Source of the DNA: Catalinimonas sp038039535
GTDB lineage: Bacteria > Bacteroidota > Bacteroidia > Cytophagales > Cyclobacteriaceae
NCBI RefSeq assembly: GCF_038039535.1
Contig: NZ_JBBPHP010000017.1
Coordinates: forward strand, 62,001-126,000
DNA: 64,000 bases
Direction: 5' to 3'
The notes beneath the pieces are model-generated. The model did no database searches. It had not been told where the DNA came from and saw nothing but the letters and a program-made list of their open reading frames with translations. Positions 25,368 to 34,505 of this stretch are shown piece after piece (within the stretch, counting starts at the first letter, position 1; every line of letters begins with the position of its first letter). Position numbers and translations under genes: made by a program.

Positions 25368-28300
25368 ATGAAACTATTCTCAAAGCTATGCCACAATATT
25401 TTGCTGGCAGTCATTTTTTTACTTATCCCCCTGGGAAATCAGGCGCTATCGCTAAGCCTGACATCTGTTTCCGCAGCATATTCAACCTCCCCGAAAACTC
25501 ATTCACAACCTCAGGAACAAATCATCAGTGGCAAGGTGACAGATGGAGAATCGGGTGAGCCTTTACCGGGTGTCAATGTGCTTGGCAAAGGCACCACTAT
25601 GGGTACGGTAACAGGGATTGACGGAAGCTATCGTCTGACCTTGACCGATGATATTTCCACACTGGTATTTTCTTCCATAGGCTACCTCTCCCAGGAAGTG
25701 GAAATCAATGGTAGAAATACTATCAATATTACTTTAAGCCCGGATGTAAAGTCGCTGGAAGAAGTGGTGGTAGTGGGCTATGGTACGCAGCAAAAGGCCA
25801 ACATATCGGGTGCGCAAGGTACGGTAGAAATGGATGTTGACCTGCAAAGCCGCCCAATGGTAGAGATGGGACAAGCCATGTACGGCAAACTCCCCGGTGT
25901 GCAGGTAATCAATGGAAATGGTAGGCCGGGAAGTTCTTCTTCCATCCAAATCAGAGGAATCAATTCCATCTCGGCTAATAGCTCTCCGCTCATAGTAGTA
26001 GATGGAATTCCTTTACCCAACTACGACATGAATATGCTTAACCCTGCGGATATTGAATCCATAGAAATTCTAAAAGATGCTGCCTCTGCTTCCATCTACG
26101 GCTCAAGGGGAGCCAATGGCGTAGTACTTGTGACTACACTGAGCGGAAAAGCAGGTAAGCCAAAAATCGGGGTTAATTATTCTTATAGCATCCAGGAAGT
26201 GATCAACACCATTGACGTGATGGATTCCTACGAATATGCGCAGGCTTCCATTGATGCCGCACAAAACGGATGGATTGAGATTGGCGGAGATCCCAACGCA
26301 CCTAATACCATTGAAGCTCGCGGTCAGTACAAATATACCTGGCCTGAAGAACTGGAAAATCCTGAGTCGCTTCCCAATACCGATTGGCAGGATTTAATTT
26401 TTAGGGTAGCCCCTATGCACAAAGTTGATCTGAACGTATCCGGGGGAGGAGAGAAAATGAATTACCGGGTGTCCGGTGGATATGTAAAGCAGGAGGGTAT
26501 TGTCATTACATCCGACTATAATAAGTATTCCCTGAACTTTAAAATCTCTTCAAAAGTCAACGACTGGGCGGAACTGGGAGGTATGTTAAACGCGACTTAC
26601 GATCATGAACAAGAACCTTTTAACAGAACGGTAGAATGGGCAGTACAATATCCGGCCATCTATCCGGTATATGGCAACAACGGCTACCTGGGAGAGCCTA
26701 ACTCAGTAGATGGCTTCGGAAACTACGATGCTATCTTGTTTAGAGCGTTTAACGGACATCCGTTGTATAGAATTAATGATGACATTCAGCACAGACGCTT
26801 TAATGGGCTAGGTAACATTTTCGGGCAGGTGGATATCTTTCCCAGCCTGAACTTCAGGTCAACGCTAAATCTCTACTACCAACGTATAGATGATACGCAT
26901 TATGCTACCCGTGACCACAATATGGGACCTAATGTACAGACCGAAGGCGTAATGACAGTAGGTATGGACAGGACAATCAATTATAACATTCAAAACCTGC
27001 TGAACTACAGCAAAAGTTTTGGCGATCATAACCTGACTGTACTTTTAGGACAGGAGTATTTGCAAGACGATTTCTATACGACTACAGCCGAAAGACGTGG
27101 ATACAATAATGACTTGGTTCCATACCTGAGTGCGGGAGCTACGGTTGCCCGCGCAGATGACTATGCTACTGAGCGGACTTTGATCTCTTATTTTTCCAGG
27201 GCGAACTACAACTACAAAGGAAAATATCTGCTGGCAGCCAGTATCAGAAGAGATGGTTCCTCCCGCTTTGGTCCGGACAAAAAATGGGGTTACTTTCCTT
27301 CAATCTCGGGTGGGTGGTTTATATCCGACGAAAGCTTTATGGATGGGCTGGAGTTTGTAAGTAATTTAAAATTTCGTGCCAGCTATGGCTTTACTGGTAA
27401 TGACCAGTTTGCCGACTATCGATGGATTTCTCCACTAAATCAGGCCAGGGTTGCTTTTGGTAATACACTGGATGCCTCTTTTTATCCATCAGGCTTTACC
27501 AACCCTGAACTGGGTTGGGAGCGCTCCAGACAACTTAATCTGGGTTTGGATATCGGTATTTTGAACAACAGAATTGTACTGGAAAGTAACGTATACACCA
27601 CACGTTCCGACGGTTTGCTACTGGACGTACCCGTACCTTCTGTGACAGGTTTTACCACCATTTTCAAAAACATTGGTGAGTTGGAAAATAAAGGTTTGGA
27701 ATTGAGTCTGGTAACACGCAACCTCACCGGTGACCTGAAATGGACTACACAACTAAATTACTCAACGAACAGAAATAAAATCGTAGACCTTGGCCCTGAC
27801 GATGCCCCTTTGATCAACAATGCTGGATTTGGTATGCAGTCTATCAACAAGATAGGGGAGCCTATTTTTAGCTTTTATGGCTATAAGTACGATGGAGTTT
27901 ATATGAGTGAAGCCGAAGTGGAAGCTGATCCTGCCGCCTATGAGACAGCGGTAGCCGGAGACGGAAAGTATGTAGATATCAATGAAGATGGAGTGTTTAA
28001 TGCTGATGACAGAACCATTATTGGTAATGCCGCACCGGATTTTAGCTGGGGAATGACCAATACATTTAACTACAGAAACTTTGATTTCAGCTTCCTGTTT
28101 CAGGGTGTGCATGGTAATGAAGTTTTTGACAATAACATTCACCGCTCCATGCAGTACCACGAAGGTAGAAATTATTACGAAGCTATGACCAACCGCTGGA
28201 GATCAGAAGCAGAGCCGGGAGATGGCTATCACTACAAACTGACCGTTAATCTGGATGGCTATGAAAAACAGCCTTCCAGTTACTGGATTGTAGATGGTTC

Positions 28301-28544
28301 TTTTGTAAGGCTCAAGAGCTTAACCTTAGGCTATACTTTTTCTCCTTCTTTGCTTGAAACGATTGGCTTAGGCTCAGTCAGAGCGTATTTCAACGGGCAA
28401 AACCTGTTCACAATCTCTGACAGTCCGGTCTTTGATCCTGAAAACTACAATGGCGGAGCAAGCAATGCAGCGCGTCGTGGTGTGGCGCATTCTCCTTACC
28501 CAACTGCCAAGGTGTATTCATTAGGCCTGAACGTAAGCTTCTGA
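25368..28544 (+). CDS. SusC/RagA TonB-dependent receptor without STN domain
   Basis: The frame is open from 25335, but the ATG at 25368 is chosen: it is preceded by CAACAACCT, as is the homologous start at 18427, and both proteins begin MKLF. Product about 1058 residues: signal peptide, carboxypeptidase-regulatory-like domain from about residue 51 (ISGKVTDGESGEPLPGVNVL), plug from about 128 (EEVVVVGYGTQQK; IQIRGINSISANSSPLIVVDG) and barrel. There is no STN domain between signal peptide and regulatory domain, and no sigma/FecR pair directly upstream. So it is a transport-only receptor whose expression must be set by other factors. The partner SusD follows after 24 bp. Confidence 0.95.
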   Translation: MKLFSKLCHNILLAVIFLLIPLGNQALSLSLTSVSAAYSTSPKTHSQPQEQIISGKVTDGESGEPLPGVNVLGKGTTMGTVTGIDGSYRLTLTDDISTLVFSSIGYLSQEVEINGRNTINITLSPDVKSLEEVVVVGYGTQQKANISGAQGTVEMDVDLQSRPMVEMGQAMYGKLPGVQVINGNGRPGSSSSIQIRGINSISANSSPLIVVDGIPLPNYDMNMLNPADIESIEILKDAASASIYGSRGANGVVLVTTLSGKAGKPKIGVNYSYSIQEVINTIDVMDSYEYAQASIDAAQNGWIEIGGDPNAPNTIEARGQYKYTWPEELENPESLPNTDWQDLIFRVAPMHKVDLNVSGGGEKMNYRVSGGYVKQEGIVITSDYNKYSLNFKISSKVNDWAELGGMLNATYDHEQEPFNRTVEWAVQYPAIYPVYGNNGYLGEPNSVDGFGNYDAILFRAFNGHPLYRINDDIQHRRFNGLGNIFGQVDIFPSLNFRSTLNLYYQRIDDTHYATRDHNMGPNVQTEGVMTVGMDRTINYNIQNLLNYSKSFGDHNLTVLLGQEYLQDDFYTTTAERRGYNNDLVPYLSAGATVARADDYATERTLISYFSRANYNYKGKYLLAASIRRDGSSRFGPDKKWGYFPSISGGWFISDESFMDGLEFVSNLKFRASYGFTGNDQFADYRWISPLNQARVAFGNTLDASFYPSGFTNPELGWERSRQLNLGLDIGILNNRIVLESNVYTTRSDGLLLDVPVPSVTGFTTIFKNIGELENKGLELSLVTRNLTGDLKWTTQLNYSTNRNKIVDLGPDDAPLINNAGFGMQSINKIGEPIFSFYGYKYDGVYMSEAEVEADPAAYETAVAGDGKYVDINEDGVFNADDRTIIGNAAPDFSWGMTNTFNYRNFDFSFLFQGVHGNEVFDNNIHRSMQYHEGRNYYEAMTNRWRSEAEPGDGYHYKLTVNLDGYEKQPSSYWIVDGSFVRLKSLTLGYTFSPSLLETIGLGSVRAYFNGQNLFTISDSPVFDPENYNGGASNAARRGVAHSPYPTAKVYSLGLNVSF

Positions 28545-28568
28545 TTTTCAACCCTAAAAACTGAAGAA

Positions 28569-30026
28569 ATGAAAACGATCAATAAAATTATTCTATATAC
28601 TTTACTGCTGAGCATATTTGCCTGTAATGAGGAAGACCTTGATCTGTACCCCAAAACTGCGATTACAGAAGGTAATTTTTACCAGACAGAAGATCAGTTT
28701 ATTCTGGCGGTGAATGATGTATACCGGCAGATGGAAAGAGCTTACCGGGCAGGTGGAATCGCCGATATTTACGGAGAGCTGCGCTCAGATAATACGTACA
28801 TTGAGTTCATCGGAGGTTCCAGTAATTCTGCTGAGATGATCTCTAATTTCAATATTCCCACCAACGACTTGGATACTGAAAACGCCTGGCAGGATTCCTA
28901 CAATTCAATTTTCATTTGCAACGATATTTTGAACCGGCTTGAAAATACAGAAGTAGAGTTCAGTAATCAGCAGTTGAAAGAAAGGCTAAGGGCGGAAGTG
29001 AGATTCGTTCGGGCGCTGATCTACTTCAATATGGTGAGGGTGTGGGGAGATATTCCTTTACCCCTGGAGCCTCTCTCTCCCGAAGAAGGCTACGAATACC
29101 TGCGTGAAGATAGTGAAGTGGTATACGAGCAGATTATCAGTGACTTGATGTTTGCTAAAGAAAACCTGCCCGAAAGATATGTAGGAAATAATATTGGTAG
29201 GGTCACCAAATATGGTGCTACAGCCGTACTGGCAAAAGTCTATCTTACCCGGGGAAATGAATCGGGGGCAGCGACTGAACTGAAAGAGATTATTGATAGC
29301 GGTATGTATTCGCTGGATGCCGATGACAATGGTGTAGTAAATGCTCAGGATTATCTTCATCTTTTTCATCCGGACACTAAAAATTCAAAGTCTTCTATTG
29401 TGGAAATACAGTATCTGGAGGGGCAAAACGCAGTGAATAGCAACCACCAGCAGGAATATACGCCTTATCAATGGTCATTTCATCTGCCAGGCATCAATGA
29501 AACTTTCCGGGGTGGAGGAAGAAATACCCCTACCCAGGATCTGGTAGATGAATTTGAAGCTGCTGATAGTATCCGTCTAATTACTTCGGTATATCCCGGC
29601 TATGTCAACCTGGAATCAGGAGACTTTGTGGAGTATCCTTTCACCATGAAGTTCTTTGACCCTAACTGGCGCTACGCGGGGCATAATTTTGAGATTATCC
29701 GTTACGCTGATATCCTGCTGATGTATGCAGAAGTCACTGATGATCCTACCTACCTGAATATGGTAAGAGCCAGGGTAGGACTACCTGGCTTCGGAGAGCC
29801 GGGCTATCCTGCTGAGTACACTACTCTGGAAATAGCCATTGAACATGAAAGAAGGGTAGAGCTTGCTTTTGAGTTCCACAGGTTCTTTGATCTGGTGCGG
29901 ACCGGCCGGGCTCTTGAAGTAATGGGCGCTAAAGGCTACGCAATCAATCAGAATAAATTACATTTTCCTATCCCTCAGCGGGCGATAGATGTAAACCCTG
30001 ACCTTACTCAGAACCCTGGCTTTTAA
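28569..30026 (+). CDS. SusD/RagB glycan-binding lipoprotein
   Basis: 485 residues; lipobox IFAC (Cys19) followed by NEEDLDLYPKT. SusD features: EGNFYQTEDQFILAVNDVYRQM, EVRFVRALIYFNMVRVWGDIPLPLEP, IIRYADILLMYAEV, EHERRVELAFEFHRFFDLVRTG, ending in the usual NPDLTQNPGF. It is the partner of the STN-less SusC 24 bp upstream and is followed by a strong terminator at 30035. Shorter than the SusD of cassette A (546) and similar to that of cassette B (507), consistent with a different ligand. Confidence 0.96.
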   Translation: MKTINKIILYTLLLSIFACNEEDLDLYPKTAITEGNFYQTEDQFILAVNDVYRQMERAYRAGGIADIYGELRSDNTYIEFIGGSSNSAEMISNFNIPTNDLDTENAWQDSYNSIFICNDILNRLENTEVEFSNQQLKERLRAEVRFVRALIYFNMVRVWGDIPLPLEPLSPEEGYEYLREDSEVVYEQIISDLMFAKENLPERYVGNNIGRVTKYGATAVLAKVYLTRGNESGAATELKEIIDSGMYSLDADDNGVVNAQDYLHLFHPDTKNSKSSIVEIQYLEGQNAVNSNHQQEYTPYQWSFHLPGINETFRGGGRNTPTQDLVDEFEAADSIRLITSVYPGYVNLESGDFVEYPFTMKFFDPNWRYAGHNFEIIRYADILLMYAEVTDDPTYLNMVRARVGLPGFGEPGYPAEYTTLEIAIEHERRVELAFEFHRFFDLVRTGRALEVMGAKGYAINQNKLHFPIPQRAIDVNPDLTQNPGF

Positions 30027-30034
30027 TTACTTAT

Positions 30035-30074
30035 ATTTCTCCTGCCTGCTATTTTTCAGGCAGGAGAAATTTGT
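30035..30074 (+). terminator. Terminator after second SusD gene
   Basis: ATTTCTCCTGCCTG (30035-30048) pairs perfectly with CAGGCAGGAGAAAT (30057-30070), a 14-bp stem with an 8-base loop, followed by TTTG-TTTT. It begins 9 bp after the SusD stop and separates the transport pair from the sulfatase/rhamnosidase block. Confidence 0.88.
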
Positions 30075-30168
30075 TTTCTGAACCTATGCTCGTAGTTTGG
30101 GAAAATAAGAGCATACTGCAATCAAATACTAGCGTTAAGCAGACAACAACCACTACTAATAACAACCT

Positions 30169-31617
30169 ATGAACCTACGAATAAACCTGCTGCTGGCAGG
30201 ATGTTTACTACTACTTTTTCAAAATACCTGGGCCCAGAATACTCCTCCCAACGTCATTATTTTTATCGCTGATGATATCGGTTGGAATGACCTGGGCTGT
30301 TATGGCAATACTGAAGTGCAAACGCCCAACATTGACCGAATGGCACAGGAAGGTATCCGTTTTACCAATACCTACCTTACGGCCAGCTCCTGTAGCCCCA
30401 GCCGCACCAGCATTATCTCCGGCAGATACCCTCACAATACCGGCTCGGCCGAACTGCATACACCCCTCCCGGCAGAAGTTGCCATTTTCCCCGAACTGAT
30501 GCAGAAAGCCGGATACTACACTGCGCAGGCGGGCAAGTGGCACATGGGCGATGCCGCCCGAAGGGGCTTTGATGTTGTCCATGATAATGGGCAGGAGAAT
30601 GGCGATGGTGGCGAAGGCATGTGGCTGACTTCGCTACAGCAACGCCCTAAGGATAAACCTTTTTTTATGTGGTTCGCCTCTTTGGATGCCCACCGTCCCT
30701 GGGGACCCAATGATTTTAGTGGTACGCATGAGGCTGCTGATGTTAAGCCCGCTCCCTATCTGGCCGACGTGGAAAGCACCAAAGAAGATCTGGCTAAATA
30801 TTATGATGAGATCACTCGTTTTGATGACTACATCGGCAAAGTGGAAGAAGAACTTGCAGCACAGGGAGTACTTGATAATACCCTGATCATCATCATGTCG
30901 GACAACGGACGCCCATTTCCCAGAAGCAAAACCAGAGTATACGACAGTGGCATGAAGACACCTTTTGTAGTCAAATGGAATGCCGGCCTGCCGCAGAAAG
31001 GGGTGGTGAGTAATAGCCTCATCAGTGTGATAGACATTGCGCCTACCTTGCTGGAGCTATCAGGTGCGGAAATCCAGCCGGGCTTTCAGGGTAAGAGTTT
31101 CGCTTCTATACTTGAGCAGCCTGACAGCAAATTCAGAAACTACGTTTTCTCCGAGCACAACTGGCACGACCACGAAGCCCTGGAAAGAATGGTACGTACC
31201 GAAGGCTATCTGTATGTGCTGAACCTGCGCCCTAATCTGAGTAATCCAGGCCCGGCTGACTCCAACAAAAGCCCTTCTTACCTGGATCTCAAAGATATTA
31301 GGGACGCTGGTGAACTTTCATCTGCCCAGGCAGATATATTCATGGTTCCTCGTCCGGCGGAAGAGCTCTTTAATTGCTACACCGATCCTATGCAGTTGGT
31401 GAACGTAGCCTCATTACCGGAATATCAGTCTCGGCTAAAACACATGAGAGAAGTGCTGCAGCAGTGGAGAACAGAAACATTGGATACTGCACCCACCCAA
31501 CTCACTTCTGACTGGTACGATCGTGAAACGGGCGATCCCCTGGATATAGAAAGAACGAGAGGCGAAATGCCTGGCGGTATAGAAGCCATACAAACCAATG
31601 CCAAAGGACCATTCTAA
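30169..31617 (+). CDS. S1-family sulfatase (secreted)
   Basis: 482 residues with a type I signal peptide ending near TWAQ. Motifs: NVIIFIADDIGWNDLG, formylglycine site C75-S76-P77-S78-R79 followed by TSIISGRYP, AQAGKWHMGD, and IIMSDNGRPFPRSKTRVYDSGMK. The PFPRSK phrase and compact size resemble N-sulfoglucosamine sulfohydrolase-like members of family S1, although substrate cannot be assigned. The first gene after the strong terminator; its ATG follows AACAACCT. The GH78 gene begins 128 bp after its stop. Confidence 0.93.
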   Translation: MNLRINLLLAGCLLLLFQNTWAQNTPPNVIIFIADDIGWNDLGCYGNTEVQTPNIDRMAQEGIRFTNTYLTASSCSPSRTSIISGRYPHNTGSAELHTPLPAEVAIFPELMQKAGYYTAQAGKWHMGDAARRGFDVVHDNGQENGDGGEGMWLTSLQQRPKDKPFFMWFASLDAHRPWGPNDFSGTHEAADVKPAPYLADVESTKEDLAKYYDEITRFDDYIGKVEEELAAQGVLDNTLIIIMSDNGRPFPRSKTRVYDSGMKTPFVVKWNAGLPQKGVVSNSLISVIDIAPTLLELSGAEIQPGFQGKSFASILEQPDSKFRNYVFSEHNWHDHEALERMVRTEGYLYVLNLRPNLSNPGPADSNKSPSYLDLKDIRDAGELSSAQADIFMVPRPAEELFNCYTDPMQLVNVASLPEYQSRLKHMREVLQQWRTETLDTAPTQLTSDWYDRETGDPLDIERTRGEMPGGIEAIQTNAKGPF

Positions 31618-31682
31618 AATGAGTAAGTCAAATCATATGATGATCATGAAGAATTGCTCCCAAAAAGGCCCCTTAAGCCTTC

Positions 31683-31734
31683 GTTTGTGTCTCACAAACA
31701 AACTTTCACCCTTTCTAAAGCGCGTTTGCAACGC
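31683..31734 (+). other. Two small hairpins in the leader before the rhamnosidase gene
   Basis: GTTTGTG-tct-CACAAAC (31683-31699) is a perfect 7-bp inverted repeat; GCGTT-tgc-AACGC (31722-31734) is a second one ending 11 bp before the ATG at 31745. They lie in a 127-bp spacer after the sulfatase stop. The second hairpin could mask or position the start region. The open frame running through this spacer has no signal peptide and is not thought to be translated. Confidence 0.45.
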
Positions 31735-31744
31735 ATTTTGTATT

Positions 31745-34450
31745 ATGAATCAATACAAGGCGTATTTACTGTGCTTACTGATTTTTTTGCCGGGATTACT
31801 GCTGGCTCAGAATCTAAGATTAGAGGATTTGACATGTGAGTACCTGGAAAACCCCTTGGGAATAGATACCAAAAACCCTCGCCTCTCCTGGAAAATCAGC
31901 GCTTCGCATGAAAGTGCACAGCAAAGTGCCTATCATATCCTGGTGGCCTCTTCTGCAGAGACACTGGCAAAGGATGAGGGTGACCTTTGGGATAGCGGTA
32001 AAATCACTTCCTCGGCTTCCATACATATTCCTTTTGCCGGACAAGCTTTACCGTCGCGGCAGCGCTGCTACTGGAAAGTAAGGGTCTGGGATAAGCAGGG
32101 TAATACTTCGGACTGGAGCACGCCTGCCTTCTGGGAAATGGCGCTTTTAACTGAGTCCGACTGGCAGGCCAAGTGGATACGGCATCCTGACTTTACAGAT
32201 ACGCTGCTGGAAAGTAAGCCTGCTCCCTACTTTCGTAAAACCTTTACCGTAGAAGAATTGCCGGAAGAAGCCAGAGTCTATGTCACCGGCCTGGGCTATT
32301 TTGAGCTCTATCTGAATGGTCGGAAAGTAGAAGATCACATCCTTGATCCGGTCAAAACCCGCTACGACAAATCTGCGCGCTACCTCACTTTTGATATTAC
32401 TGATTATTTACAAGAGGGAGAAAATACTGTCGGCACGGTGCTGGGCACCGGTTGGTACAATCACTTTGCCAATGCGGTCTGGGGCTTCAATAAAGCTCCC
32501 TGGCGAAGTTATCCCGAAGCCATCTGTCAGTTGGAAATGACTTTTGCCGATGGAAGTCGTGAAGTTATCGTATCAGATGAAAGCTGGAAAACGACCCACG
32601 AAGGTCCTATCCGCTTTGATGGTATCCGTAACGGGGAAACTTATAACGCACTTATGGAAATGCCCGGCTGGAGCCAGAAAGGTTTTGACGATAGTGCCTG
32701 GCAAAATGCCGAGCTCAGCCAGGGGCCTGACGGTCAATTACAGGTGCAGATGATTCAGCCGATCAAAGCCATGCGGGAAGTGAAGCCGGTGTCCGTTACA
32801 GAAGTTGATCCGGGCGTCTGGGTGTTTGACCTGGGGCAAAATATCGCAGGCTATAGTCGCCTGAAGGTAGCCGGTCCCCAGGGCACAGAAGTGAGTATGA
32901 AAATGGGAGAACGCCTTCATCCCGATGGTACGGTAGAGCAGAAGCAGATTCTGAGGTTTCTCAGGTCAGGTGATGCCCAGACCGACCGCTACATCCTCAA
33001 AGGTGAAGGCGTGGAGGTGTGGGAGCCTCGCTTCGTCTATCATGGCTTTCAGTATGTGGAAGTGAGAGGACTTCCGGTAGCACCTACCTTGGAAACGATC
33101 ACTGGCGTAGTGCTGCATACCGCTTTTGATAAGATAGGAAGTTTTGCCTGCTCCGATCCGCTCCTCAACCGTACACAGCAGAATATGGAGTGGTCTTTTA
33201 TCGGTAATTATCATGGCATTCCAACTGACTGTCCGCATCGGGAAAAAATCGGCTGGACCGGCGATGCCCATCTGGTAGCCGAAACGGGCCTGTTCAACTA
33301 TGATGTGGTGCGCGCCTACCTTAAATGGATGGATGATTTTGTAGACGAACAGCAGGAGAGTGGTGACCTGCCGGGTGTGATTCCCAGCAGCGGCTGGGGT
33401 TATGAATATGGCAAAGACCCCGAAATCCGCCATCTGGGCTATGGGCCGCAGTGGGAGGGAGCCTTCATCCAGATGGTGTGGGACCTCTATCGTTTTACTG
33501 GCGATGCACTTATTGTGGAGAAGTATTACCCTGCCATGAAAAAGTACCTGGATTTTCTGATCACTAATGCAGATGGCTATACCCTCAACTTCGGCATTGA
33601 TGACCATAAACCGGTAGAAACCAAAACCGAAGGAGATATACTTGCTTCCGGTTATCTGGTAGGCTTTACGCGCATGTTTTCTGAAATGGCCTCTATACTG
33701 AATAAGCCCAAAGATGCTCAATATTATGCTGAGTATGCACTTAAAGCAAAAGACGCTTTTAATCAAAAGTATTTTGATGAGCGCAGTGGCCGCTATGGCA
33801 ATGGCGGGCAGACTTCTCAGGCATTGGCCCTTTATCATAAGATTGTACCCGAAGGGCAGGAGCAAAAAGTACTGAACGTGTTAATGGAAGATATCAAAGC
33901 CAGAGATAATCATTTTGATGCAGGCGTAGTAGGTCTGAAATACCTCTTTAACGTGCTTAGGGAATACGGACATTCAGAAACGCTCTACCAGATGGTGAGC
34001 CAGGAAGATTTTCCTGGCTACGGCTACTGGCTGAAAGAAGGGGCCAACACCCTGTGGCAGGACTGGGACGGCTCCATGTCGCTCAACCATATCATGTTTG
34101 GTACGGTGAGTGAATGGTTTTATGAGTCTCTGGCAGGCATACAGCTAGATGAAAAACGGCTGGGCTTCAGGCATTTTATCATTCGTCCTGATATTTTGGA
34201 TGCTATAAGTTGGGTCAATGCTTCTCATGAGAGTGGCTATGGAGAGATTCTTTCTTCCTGGGAAAAGCAGGATGGTGCTTTACAGATGCGGGTAAGTGTA
34301 CCGCCCAATACCACCGCCAGGGTATTTGTGCCCTTTGAAGAAGGTCAGACGCTGACCCTCAATGGAGATGTAAGTCAGCCTGAGCGTACTGAAGCCGGAC
34401 GAGCTGTGTTTGAACTAGGACCAGGCAATTATGCTTGGGAGGTAAAATAA
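31745..34450 (+). CDS. GH78 alpha-L-rhamnosidase
   Basis: The frame is open from 31598, but that start overlaps the previous gene and lacks a signal peptide. The ATG at 31745 begins MNQYKAYLLCLLIFLPGLLLAQ, a proper type I signal peptide, giving 901 residues. Domains in order: Fn3-like (about 25-130; LRLEDLTCEYLENPLG), Bac_rhamnosid_N-like beta domain (ARVYVTGLGYFELYLNG), a second beta domain, the (alpha/alpha)6 catalytic barrel and a C-terminal beta domain. The catalytic region has D495-C-P-H-R-E500-K-I-G-W-T-G-D507; E500 corresponds to the general acid. The later LWE motif reads LWQDWDGS, with Gln772 where the general base Glu is often found. Removes terminal alpha-L-rhamnose; the only glycoside hydrolase recognised in the region. 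Confidence 0.93.
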   Translation: MNQYKAYLLCLLIFLPGLLLAQNLRLEDLTCEYLENPLGIDTKNPRLSWKISASHESAQQSAYHILVASSAETLAKDEGDLWDSGKITSSASIHIPFAGQALPSRQRCYWKVRVWDKQGNTSDWSTPAFWEMALLTESDWQAKWIRHPDFTDTLLESKPAPYFRKTFTVEELPEEARVYVTGLGYFELYLNGRKVEDHILDPVKTRYDKSARYLTFDITDYLQEGENTVGTVLGTGWYNHFANAVWGFNKAPWRSYPEAICQLEMTFADGSREVIVSDESWKTTHEGPIRFDGIRNGETYNALMEMPGWSQKGFDDSAWQNAELSQGPDGQLQVQMIQPIKAMREVKPVSVTEVDPGVWVFDLGQNIAGYSRLKVAGPQGTEVSMKMGERLHPDGTVEQKQILRFLRSGDAQTDRYILKGEGVEVWEPRFVYHGFQYVEVRGLPVAPTLETITGVVLHTAFDKIGSFACSDPLLNRTQQNMEWSFIGNYHGIPTDCPHREKIGWTGDAHLVAETGLFNYDVVRAYLKWMDDFVDEQQESGDLPGVIPSSGWGYEYGKDPEIRHLGYGPQWEGAFIQMVWDLYRFTGDALIVEKYYPAMKKYLDFLITNADGYTLNFGIDDHKPVETKTEGDILASGYLVGFTRMFSEMASILNKPKDAQYYAEYALKAKDAFNQKYFDERSGRYGNGGQTSQALALYHKIVPEGQEQKVLNVLMEDIKARDNHFDAGVVGLKYLFNVLREYGHSETLYQMVSQEDFPGYGYWLKEGANTLWQDWDGSMSLNHIMFGTVSEWFYESLAGIQLDEKRLGFRHFIIRPDILDAISWVNASHESGYGEILSSWEKQDGALQMRVSVPPNTTARVFVPFEEGQTLTLNGDVSQPERTEAGRAVFELGPGNYAWEVK

Positions 34451-34505
34451 AATGTTTCATAAGTATAGACTCTACTAATACACAATATTTGAATAACCAA
34501 CCTTT

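Noticed and set aside
31598..31744. N-terminal extension of the rhamnosidase
   Set aside because: It overlaps the preceding sulfatase stop, covers two hairpins, and hides the signal peptide that starts at 31745.
32966..33865. 299-codon minus-strand frame antisense to the GH78 gene
   Set aside because: The GH78 catalytic motifs lie on the plus strand; this frame has no recognisable domain.
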